DNA of 64,000 nucleotides from Rhea pennata (taxonomy: Eukaryota; Chordata; Aves; Rheiformes; Rheidae): positions 32,334,308 to 32,398,307 of the forward strand of contig NC_084666.1 of the NCBI RefSeq assembly GCF_028389875.1. Direction: 5' to 3'. The translations under genes and the position numbers were made by a program. This document shows, piece after piece, positions 1 to 11,800 of this stretch (its first letter is position 1; every line of letters starts with the position of its first letter). A model generated the notes under the pieces. The model had not been told where the DNA came from. It worked only from the letters and a program-made list of their open reading frames with translations, and ran no database searches.

Positions 1-1067
1 ATCACATTATATATTGTTGCAGGAGCTCTTAATTCTTACCAAACTGTCTGTCACCTACAATCCAATCCAATCGAATACATACAAGAGCTTTACAGTAATG
101 GTGTCTCTCTTCGGCGTGACTTTATCTATGTGATTCCAGTGTCCTAGTGTGCAATCAAACGCGTTGAATCCCCAGCTACTGCATTCTCCGAGTAGGGAAG
201 CAGGATGGGCACCGTTCTTCCTGCAGGCGCTCGTATCACAGGATAGGGGATCGCCGCACACCTTTGGGACACGGCTGCTCGGAAAAGCCGAGATCGTATG
301 CATAAGCTGATTGCACCCCACTGCACGATGTGCATTCAGAATATTGAAGAACTGCACTGAGTGTGGGATGGGCAATCGTCCTGTCAGTTTTTGTTAGGTG
401 TTTGTGAGGGAGACTTGTATGATCTTTCCTTTACGGAAGAAAGATCATACATCTTTCTATAATTACTTTTGGGAAACACAGTTGATGCGGGAGGGCCTAA
501 GAACGCTATTTCAATCTGCTGTCCAGCAGTCTTTACTCAAGTGAATCATAAAGGTAAAAAACATTCATTTGAATCCAAAAGCAAACTGTGTTGGCTCTGT
601 CAGAATGCTGTATTTTAAAACTTTTGCTATTTGTAGCCTTGAATTTTGGATGTTAAAAATCCTTATTTTAAGTTGGTGCTGATCCCTATCTTAAAACTAC
701 TTATGACATACAAGATAACAGACATCTGTTCTCATTCTGTTTTAGAGATGGTTGAGAAGAAGTCAATAGCAGTTAAACAGAAAACAATTGTTCTGTTTTT
801 ACAGTAGTATAATAAACCTAAAGATGATAAATATCTTTCCCTAGAAAAATATGCGCTAGATAGAAAATTAGGCATAGTGATTTCCTTATAAGTTTCCTGG
901 GTAAAAAGTGCACGTCAGCTTATTTAATGTCATGGAACACTGTCAATCATAGAATGTATTAATTAGTTACTGTAATAAAAATTCTTTATGGAAATATGCT
1001 TCTTTAGTTTTTTTCACTGGTGTTTATGCTAGCTTTTATATATTGAAATAATTTATTTTGTTTTCAG
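1..1067. other. Sequence upstream of SLC7A2 coding exon, partly anonymous
   Basis: Probably an intron between an untranslated first exon to the left and the first coding exon. Positions 55-400 differ from the rest in being GC-richer with many CpGs, and are open for 106 codons on the minus strand, but match nothing I know. A perfect 12-bp inverted repeat is at 417-428 / 439-450. Positions 460-1067 are ordinary AT-rich intron. Confidence 0.5.
417..450. repeat. Perfect 12-bp inverted repeat (hairpin)
   Basis: GTATGATCTTTC at 417-428 is the exact reverse complement of 439-450, with a 10-nt loop. It lies just outside the CpG-rich anonymous segment. The function is unknown. Confidence 0.85.
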
Positions 1068-1458
1068 AGTTCTACATTCACCATGTTACCCTGCGGACCA
1101 GCTCTGTCGTTTGTCCGGTGTCTGGTGCGGAAGAAGAATGTCAGCAGTGGAAATCTTGAAGACTCCAAGTTGTGCCGATGCTTGTCTACTGTGGACCTTA
1201 TAGCACTGGGAGTAGGAAGTACTCTTGGTGCTGGTGTTTATGTCCTTGCTGGAGAAGTAGCCAAATCGGATTCTGGACCTAGCATTGTTGTTTCTTTCCT
1301 CATTGCTGCCCTGGCATCTGTGATGGCAGGTCTTTGCTATGCTGAGTTTGGTGCTCGTGTCCCCAAGACTGGTTCTGCATATTTGTATACTTATGTAACA
1401 GTTGGTGAACTATGGGCTTTTATTACTGGCTGGAATCTCATTTTATCATATGTTATAG
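1068..1458 (+). CDS. SLC7A2: SLC7A2 first coding exon
   Basis: A pyrimidine-rich acceptor (ttttgttttcag) ends at 1067. The start ATG is at 1083 after 15 nt of 5' UTR, and the N-terminus (MLPCGPAL...) matches the start of mammalian CAT-2. The exon encodes the cytoplasmic N-terminus, TM1 with the substrate-binding glycine motif, TM2 and part of TM3. The donor is ATAG|GTAAGC, phase 1, so the next codon (Gly) is split. Confidence 0.95.
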
Positions 1459-4400
1459 GTAAGCTTAAGAACAAACAAAGGACTCGAGGGTTTGTGAGAC
1501 AACCAATAAAACCACAATGTCTCATTTCAAGAAAGTCACGATGTTCAACTATTAACTTATTACTATAATCCCATACTAATTAAATGGAGTCCTGTCATGT
1601 GATTTGTGTGTGATCCCATCACATACAAAGTTGACCAGAGCTGAATAAAATCAGCACTGAAATGGGAGGTATTCAGATAATTTCAGTGCTTTGGCAGAGA
1701 TGGCATTTTTTGATTTAAACCTGTTTTTTTTTTTCTGTACTGTGGTACAGGTACTGTGACAAGTTGGCCCAACATCTGTTATATTGTGTATAGGCATGTC
1801 TATCTTTATATGTATATGTAACTACAGGACTGTTGCCCAAATCACCACAAAATTAATATACTAGAGCATTGTATTAAACTATATTTAATGATAGGAGAGC
1901 TGTGAAAATGAAATCTTGTCTAGCTATGGCCACACACACTTTTTTCCAGGGAAGAGTATTAGTCTTAAGTACCCACTCTGGCAATATAAATTTTCCTAGT
2001 GATTTTTTTGCTATACCTCCAGATGGTCAAACTTCCCTTCTTTTGTAAACTGTTTTGTTACAGTACTTTAAACTGTTTATCATATGTCATATTGTAAACT
2101 TAGAAATGTAAATGATTAAAAATAATTTCTACAATATTTGGGAGTAAATGGGATATAAATTTATATATTTTATTTACAGAATAATATGTTATAATTTAAC
2201 TAAGCAGATAATTCCTGTAATATTAAAATTCATGATCAAAAGGCTCACTGTTTTAGCATAACTTCTGCTTTTTAAAAATGCAGGTAGCAGCATGTTTAGG
2301 TTTATTTATTTTTTAGTAGAAGTAACTCTATCCTATTGTATATGTGCAGAACTCTAACCTTGCATGTATTTTATGAAGGTACATCAAGTGTAGCAAGAGC
2401 CTGGAGTGGCACCTTTGATGAACTTCTTGGAAAACAAATCGGTCATTTCTTCAGAACCTACTTCAAAATGAATTATTCTGGCCTAGCAGAGTATCCCGAC
2501 TTCTTTGCTGTATTTCTTATACTACTTTTATCAGGTAAGAGAGAGATGCGTCTTCATTTACGATGGTTGTGATATCAGACTACAAAATGTTTCTTACAGA
2601 CAAGGAATTGATTTTTTTTGAATATGTTAGAGAACAGACAGCAAGAAAAAAGATAAATTATAGTTTTTATTTTACCAGAAATACCTAAATAATGTTAGAG
2701 AAGTTTGGATGCACATTTTGTATTGATGCAGTGACTCTGAGAATAAAATTTATATAGTCAAATTTTCATGTGCACCATCCTCTTTTATTGAAGCTGAGAC
2801 ATGAAATAATCACTTTGCAGTGTAGAGTTTGCCAGGTTGAGTCAGATACTAGAAGTAACACCGCAAGGACAACATGGATAAGCAGGATAATTCAAATGAA
2901 CTGTTTTAATGCTTCTTCAGGGCAATATGTGGCTTTCTTATACTTTTTGTAAAAAGCACTCATACTTCTAGAAGTTTTACATAAAGTTCTTAAGGTAATT
3001 GTCATATGGTCAGTAATGTAAACCACAAGAAATTAGCAAAACTGGAATGGAAGCTTGAGGAAATTCATTGGTACCATTTAAGAGTAGGATATTCTTTAAG
3101 TGCATGAATTTTGTAAAAGTTTTTTAAAAAATTTTTCTGTGATTCAAGAATTTAATGCTTCCAATCAGAACACATTTTCAGAAATATCAATATTAACAGT
3201 CAATGCTGAGGCCCCTGTGTCTGCACTTACGAAGATCACAGAGTTTACTTTAGACTTGGCTTACTGCAGTGTCCTGGACCGAAAGTGCCTCCTGAGCTTG
3301 TGGGTCACAATTGACTGTAGGAGCTCAGATCCTTATGTCTTCATGAGGGGTTAGAATGAACTTGGTAGGTACTTGGAATGGACCTTTCAGTTTTCTTACC
3401 TCCAAAGGAAGGGGAAAAACTTTCTGTCTTTTTTTTTTTTTTTTTTTTTTTTTTAATTGAAACTCCACAAACTGAACTCTGAAATGTGAATGTAGATGCT
3501 GCCATCTTATATCAGTTTTCCTCATCATCACTACTGTTTCCTAACATCAGATGTAAAGATTATTGATTGAAAAAGGAATCTTGTTTCTCTTGTAGTTCTC
3601 CACTGTTCTTGAATTTTCATTTGTTGCTTGCCTTTTCATCCCCAGCACCGCTCTTTCTTCACTGATTTTGCACTTCTGCCCCAAATTACCTCTCCAAGTC
3701 TATGTAGTAAACCACTGAACCACCAGTGAACTAACTCTGTGGAATTTACTGCTGTTGAGAGGAAGAGCAGAATCAGGACTGCTCAGGGCTCTGGAGATTG
3801 AGCGTGATACTGTAATTCAATTCTGAGCTGTGTAAAGCTGAATCATACCAGTAGCAGACTGTTTTACGGAAAATGTTATGTACTAGGTACAAGGGACAGT
3901 CCATAGTTATCTGTCCACATATATTTCTTTCTTTTCCACAGAAAGGACTTTAAAAAATACTTAGATACTATGTTTCATACAACATTAGGCTAATTGAGAC
4001 ATTACCTTCCAGAGAACAGCTTAGCTAAAGAATATGCACCTCTTTCCAATAGAAATACCTCTGGTGAAGAAAACTTGAGCAGCTCATATGGTAGCTTCTG
4101 GCTTATGAGAAGACAGCAAAAGTCTCATTAGTGGGGTCAGAAAATTTTTAGACATCTTGAGAGGCTTAAAATTTTCAGACTTAATCTCTAAATAATGAGG
4201 GAAAGCACGTATGTGACATTAGTGGAAGTGCTTACAGTGCAGGGAACCTGTGTGAGGCTTTCCTATTGTAAATATTTTTTCCTGATTTGCTTGCTGTCTA
4301 GTGTTCCATTAAACTGTAAATATGCTTACAATTGCTACAAATCTAATGAGGCAGTAGGATCCTGATGGAAAACCTTTCAGATTGTTTAAATGCATTAGCT

Positions 4401-5796
4401 TGCAACCTAAATGCATGTATATTTTGTACGAGACTTTGTTTTAGAATCTCTATGAACAGCAGGCATGCATTTCTTTTAATTTTTATTAAGTTTTATTCAT
4501 AAAGTGGTAAATGTGACTTCTACTATGTAATGAAACTTACAGTGAGCATATTAGATTATTAATCTAATAATTATGACTATTTTATTACTGTAATGAATAA
4601 TCGTTTTGCATAGAGTAGATTCTGCCATTCTGTTTTTATTAAGCATAGAATGTTTGTAGCTATTTTTATTTCATGGTATAAAATAGAAATATGGATTGGA
4701 GTTGCAGAGAAGGAGTAACAATTGCTCAAAATACGCTTAAATACTTTAAGAATAGGATAAAGAAGTTTTCTGTTTTGTGGTCTCTAACACACTGAATTTG
4801 TGCTACTGCTTCTTAAAAGCTAAGAGCTAGTGTTGTTTCTTTAGTATTATTCATAGAACTTGCATATGTATCTTCTTTATAAAGTCATTTTATTACTCTA
4901 AGAGATTGTTCACAGCTATAAAACATTTTTATTTTATAGGTCTTTTATCTTTTGGAGTAAAAGAATCCGCATGGGTGAATAAAATTTTCACTGCTATTAA
5001 CATCTTGGTTCTCCTCTTCGTTATGATTTCTGGTTTTGTGAAAGGAGATGCTGACAACTGGAAAATAAGCGAAGAATATCTCATAAACCTTACTGCAGTA
5101 ACAGAGTAAATAATTTTCTTACACACTTTTCTTGTTCATATTCCAAGCAGCTCTGTGTTATACTTGCTTCTGTGTTATTGCTGATTGTTCTGTTGCTGGG
5201 AATGATGAAGTTTTTATACCTGTAAAAATTATTTTTGTTTTCTTGTTTGTATTTTCCTTAAAAAATACTGACTTATTTATTTTTATAAAATTGTCCATAA
5301 CCATTTGTGAAGTTACTGACTTCTCATCCTTAAGTCATGCATTAACTGCAGTATGTGAGTATGACAATTTTTTCAGGTACTGTTAGCATTTTAATATGCT
5401 TTGATATGACCAGCAAAGTGAGTAGGATGGTAGACGTATGATGTGGATATTTTTCCATTTACTCTTATTTTTGTCTTTCTTATAAGCTTTGCAATAGAAA
5501 TTTCTTTCAAATAGAAATTTTTTAAAGTTTTATAAAACAGAACTCTGTCCTGATGAGAGTACATTGTGTTTTAACATTTTTTCAGATACACATTTATTGT
5601 ACCAACAATTAAAAATAATTTATTTTTTCTGCTGTATTTTTTTTTCTTTCAGGAATTGTTCATTCTATGAGAACGTGACAAGTATATATGGGAGTGGTGG
5701 TTTTATGCCATATGGCTTTACAGGAACATTGGCTGGTGCTGCAACCTGTTTTTATGCTTTTGTAGGATTTGACTGCATTGCAACAACTGGTAAAAA

Positions 5797-5845
<49 letters not shown>

Positions 5846-8800
5846 CACGTGCACATGTGTGTATATAATATGCATTTGGGAAGGAGGGGGGGAAACAACA
5901 TCACTGTATGCTGTTCTTCCTTTGCTGTGTCCTTAAACTTCTTCAGTCCATGTAGAATAAGTCTGAGGTCATTCCTGAATGTGGTGGTCATAGTGGGGGA
6001 AGGAGGAGATTTTTGTCATTTTATTCCTGTTCTAAACAAAATAATTGTTGCTTTCCAAGTCTTAGTAATACTTAGTAGAGGCTCTTTTCTGCCCAAATCA
6101 TGTTAATCACCTGTTCACTTTTGCCCTGCCCTGAGATATGTCTTCTGAAGGGTGGTTTATACATGGATGGTAAGAAATGACTATTTAGAAAGCTAAACAC
6201 ATTGGAAAACTATCAACTTATAAATTGTAAGCAAATAATTAGAAATGATGGGCTTTGGCTACTCTAAATATAGAATGTATTTTATGACCTTTATTTTACC
6301 TCTACTTTTAATGCTATTTCTGGGAACGAAATATTAAGTTATATTCTATGTCACTGAGCTTACTTTGTATAGATTTAAAAAAAAATGGTATTACAAGTAT
6401 GATTCCCAGGGTTTAGATTAACAAATGTACTGATTTGTGTTTGATAATATCTTTTAAAGCTGAAGATGGAAATGTATCAGTAGAAATTTTGGATTTTTTT
6501 TTTCAGGAGAGGAGGTCAAGAATCCTCAGAAAGCCATACCCATAGGAATTGTGGTGTCCTTGCTTGTCTGCTTCATGGCCTATTTTGGGGTTTCAGCTGC
6601 ACTGACTCTTATGATGCCATACTATTTACTAGATGAGAAAAGTCCTCTGCCAGTAGCATTTGAATATGTTGGATGGGGTCCTGCAAAATACGTTGTAGCA
6701 GTGGGATCCCTCTGTGCTTTGTCCACAAGGTAAAGACATTGAAATACTAATTTTATACTGATGGATAACTTAAGATATTTAAATGTGTGTTCACATGTTA
6801 ATTTGGATGGGTCACACAGAGGATTAGCAATAAGAATTAGAAGCATGTTTAGCAATTAGAAGCGTGTTTAGACTGAAGGAGGACTTAAATCGATATAAGC
6901 ACATTAATATGTGTTCCTTTTTTAAACTGTAATCTTACTGGACTCTACCTCTTTCACTTATTACCAAAAACTTCCCTATTAAAATATGTATTTTCAGACA
7001 TACAATCTACAATTTATCTCTATTAACTGATAAAATTAACTTAACTCATTTTCTTCTTTCTTGCTTTTTGCTGCCAATGACACAGTAGCTTTATGGGCTC
7101 TGTGTATTTGCAGGCAATGCTGAAGAAAGATTAGCCAGAGCCACCACCTCCTTTATTGCCTGTCTCTATTTTTCCTCTAGTAGTCAACCTATCTTTTGAC
7201 ATCATCTCTTCCCCTGATTTCTGTGTGGGTATTTGAGATGCAGATTATATCTATGAAAAATATGATCATTTATTCCCCCTTTGTAAGCTGGATGTAACCT
7301 TAACGTAACATGTTCTTTTGATTAAAAAGATTGGGAAGGGCATGAGTGTGTTGCATGTTCCTATATATTATAATTCAGGTGTAATGTGCTATAAAAACTT
7401 TCATAGTATACAGTATTGCTTGATACTTGAATTTAAGGTAGAAAAATATTGATGCCAATCTCCTACCTGAGGTTATGTAGGTAGCAAGTCATTTAAGTGA
7501 GCATTAGTGATAAAAATACTGACTATCTGTCCTACAAAGGAAAAAGAGATACCTGTTTGAGCAGTAACACCAATACCCAGAGATAATCCTGCAAGCATTA
7601 GTCTGTGGAAGATGAGCACACTGCTTGCAGGGAGCGATTTAAAAGAAAGGAATATTCTTGATGGAGGAGGTGATTAAAAAAAGGAAGTAGTCCAGAAGGA
7701 CATTAAAAGATTTGTAGGGCTGACTGTAAATGTCACATTTACACAGTTCCTTCTGGGATTATCGTTAATTTTTATCTCATGTCATGGTCCCCTCAGCTTG
7801 GAAGGTTTTACTGATTTTTTTCCTCTATAGTGATAAATAATAAAAGTGATATTTAAGCAGAAACTAGATCAAAGAAATGAATATTGGAAAATAAAATAAA
7901 CTGAGATGGTAAAATACACTGTTTCAGAAATCTGAAATTTTGGTCTCTCTTTCCAGTGTATTTTAAATTACCGTATTTCCTCATACAGAGAGATTAATCT
8001 TTTAGTCTGTTGACAGTTTTCAGTGTAGAACAAAACAAAGGAAATTTTATTTCAGATTCCTCAGTTTAGAGGTATAATTGACAAAAAATTTGGAATCATC
8101 GCTTTTGATCCATATAGTTACCTCTTACTAGGTTATGTCATGAACTTGTTTCCTCAGGGTAAAAACATTCATTAATCTTTTCCATTGTGTGACTGCACTT
8201 AAAAAGGGGTAGGAGAGTTACATTTTACAAAGCCACAACAGCAAAATTTTGGCAAAAGATTTTAACTTATCCTTATTTGAAGAATAAATTATAACTATGC
8301 TTCAGGAAACATGCTTTTTTGGAAAGAATATTTATGCATCAAAATCAGTTCATGTGCAATGAAATTTATTTCATATGTGTCTAACCTTAATGCTTGTGTC
8401 TTATGAGCATTACTAGAGGTACTCAGCATCTGTAGTATGTAAAAGCTGTGCCTTCTGTACAAGATATAGCCCCACAGCAAGAGGAGCAACCATTAAACTG
8501 GTTAAAAACTAGTGTGCTTGCTGCAGCGGTTATACCGGCTATACATTTTGGTTTTTTGTCCTTTCAATGTTTTTGGTTTTCTTGATTGCAATTATTTTGC
8601 TTTGAGGGAAAGAATCCACCTAATTAAAATATACATTAAGAAAAGAGCTTTGAATTATCAACAGTTTAAGAGCTTTCTGTGTTCTGCTAATAACAAATCT
8701 AAAATAACTAGCTTTACTTCTTTCAATGAAAGAAACAATCTTAATGTAGCTTGGCTAGAGGTGCTTTAATTGAAAAATGTAATGTGGTGACGTACAACTG

Positions 8801-11800
8801 TGTGGTGCTTATTCTGAGTTACTGTTAATCAGCATTCTGAAATGGAAATGTAGAATTTATGAGATGCCGCTAATGCCTATTGATTTGCTCCTGCTGACTG
8901 ACAGACTTTCTTACGGAATACTAAAGCTCAATTGCATACTTAGTGTGACTTGGAACATGTTCCTGGTCCACTAATGCCTAAGAACTACAGTGATGCCAAG
9001 AGTTATTTTGCTAATCTGAATTCTCTCAAATTAAGCAATTCCATTACCTAAATCAAGAACAAAAAAAGCAAACAACTTCACAAGGAAAAATAACATGCTA
9101 TTTGTGTCTGATCTGTAGTATCTTGGGCTCTGGGGCTTTCTGGTTTTGTCTTGCAATCATAAATTTTGTTTCTGTACATGCCATTAATTCACATTGTTTA
9201 TCTTTTCCATGATACAACCCTGCATGAACTGTGTTTGCCATATTGCATGTATTTGCTTTTTACTCAGTCTTCTTGGATCCATTTTCCCAATGCCACGTGT
9301 AATCTATGCTATGGCGAAGGATGGCTTGCTTTTCAAATGTCTAGCTCAAATCAGTTCCAAAACGAAGACCCCACTAGTTGCTACTCTATCGTCTGGTGCA
9401 GTAGCAGGTGAGATTAAGAGCTGATCCTTGTAAAGAAAGGTGCACTGCTAAACACGTTGCATATATGGAAATAGAACACTGTTGTGCAATTTTGATTTGC
9501 TTTTGGCTGAAATGATCAAATATAATTGTTGCCAGGTAAAACTGGCTTCTAGTGAAACTTTTCTCTACCACAGATTTTGTATTTTTGGATTAATCTCAAG
9601 AGCTTTGAAAGCCCAGGTTCAAAATAAACAGCAAACAAAAAATCAAAAAACAACAGCAATCAGACAAATAAAAAAACCAACAGCAGCAACACAGAACCTA
9701 AAACCAGAACTAAACCTAAACCAATTAACTTTTCCAAGCTTTCTTTTTGTGTAGTTGGGTTTACCAGTAAAGCATTGTGCTTTTAATAACCTGTATTTGA
9801 ACTATACATTTTTCTGTTCTAGTCTTCTCGGCTCTATGTTCCCTTTGCCCCGAATTCTGTTTGCCATGGCACGCGATGGTTTACTCTTTAGTTTTCTTGC
9901 CAAAGTGAGTCAGAGGCAGACACCAGTTTCTGCCACCTTGACAGCAGGGGTCATCTCTGGTAAGCTTTAAAAGCCCATGTTTCCTAAATCTGGGATTTAA
10001 ACCCTCTGTGCACGTGCATGGTACTTTTTTTTTTTGGAAAGGGCTCCTTGTTAACTTCCCTTGCATGTAAGATGGGAATAAAATTACTGAGTAATCAAAA
10101 GGTGTATGAACTCCAAATCATACCAATCATGGTAGTGGTGATCTCCTTAATGTCAAAGAATTCAAACTGATTTTAATTTTTTTGATTTTTAATACTGGCC
10201 TCTCTTCTATTGCAAATAATCATTTTACTTAATCTGGGTCCCTTGGGATAATGCTCTCCTCACAGAGTTTCCTTGTCCAATATATGCCTATATATGTACC
10301 ACATCTATAAAGAGGGAAAATAACATGCAACTTTTTATTATAAGACATGAAAAGAAAATTTTACACTTGCAGCAGAACGAACTTTTGTGTAAAGTACATA
10401 CAGAGTTTTTTTTTTCATTTTCCTCCAAAGAAAAAAGATTCTGTTTTGGTACAAGCTTACCAAGCCATGGTTATGGGGTGCGTATGTATGTGTTGGTCAG
10501 GCAGGGAGGGTATGTTTGTTTGCACAAACACATATATGCATGCACATATATTTTAGCAAAACAGCATTTTAGGAGCTCCTGAACAACTCCTGTGTTTCAC
10601 AAAGAAAATGTTTTAACATGTAACTATTTCACTTTTGTCAATATTTCTTGCAGAGGTGTAAGATAGTTGTGCCCAAACTTCACTGTGTTAATTCAGTGGG
10701 ATGCCTGTTTACATAGGAAAACTGGAAGTTCCAGAAGTATTTAACTCAAAGGCAAATAAATAAGTCTTAAATTAGAACTAATTGAAATATGAAAAGCATG
10801 TCTTTTAGCAACCCTGGCTAAAGGTGATATCAGATGAGAGGTTTAGAACTGAGCCTAAAACATTATTACTTATAGTCACCCTCAGATGCCAGTCCCAAAA
10901 GTGGAACTCCTCATGCTGTGTACTTGATACTAATGTGGGAAAGTGCAGTCATGTTTCAGATAGTTCCTGCTTGAAACATTATCGTTAGTAGTTCCTTTTT
11001 TCTTTTTTTTTGGTCAAGTACAAGTCGATAGCATAGAACTGTTTTTATTGTTTTGGCTTTTAGTTTCAATTTATATTATTGACTTCTTCTGTAATAAGTT
11101 TGGAAATGCAGTTATATAGGATGAAATCAACATCTTTCTCCGAAATCACAGTAATGATGAGGAGAAAGAAAACTGTTACTCAGCTAGTAAACTGCTCCAC
11201 ACAGTTACAGTACCTGTGCAACAGCAGTCAGCTGAACTTCTAGACAGTTTGGGGAATTCAGTATGTGAACAATTTACCTGAAGACAGCTTAGCTACTGCT
11301 GGAGAAGGCATATTTTTTCATCTATTTTTAAAAAGATGCGTGTTTGGTAACATGTGGTCTTAAGAACTGTTGCCAGAAGAGTTACAGAGGTATGCATCAG
11401 CTTATAATATGTAATCTGACTTTCCTAGCATGGATAGTTTCATAGCTTTAAAGAGTGTTAAGGAGATTAGATATTTGGCCTTTTAATTAAAGTTATCAGG
11501 TCAAAACTAGAGCTGAGGTAATTATTGTCACATGTTATTATTGTGACTTGCCTTTTTGCATATTGTAAGCATGATTGCGAAACTTTGTACATAGGAAATG
11601 CTTTATTGTCAATCCAAGGTTTCATCACCATAAATTTATTTACCATTTTTTCTTGCAACTGGAGTACACTTGTCTTTCTCTCAGTCAAAAACTTAATTGC
11701 GTATGAGGCATTTTTTGATTTAGTTTTAATATATAATATGTTCTGGGCTAGAAAGTAGCCTTCCAAAGATAGGAGGATTAAAAAATTAAATACAGATACT

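Larger units (their letters stand above)
1459..4939. other. SLC7A2 introns around exon 2
   Basis: Two introns (1459-2378 and 2535-4939), AT-rich, with a 26-nt T run at 3429-3454. Short ORFs here start or stop at random and match nothing recognised. I see no further exon. Confidence 0.7.

Noticed and set aside
5564-6106. 180-codon ORF containing a Cys-Val repeat, as a gene
   Set aside because: It is SLC7A2 coding exon 4 read through its donor into the TG microsatellite.
11467-11766. 99-codon minus ORF with an overlapping 77-codon plus ORF in an SLC7A2 intron
   Set aside because: Overlapping complementary ORFs in AT-rich intron with no domain. Consistent with chance.
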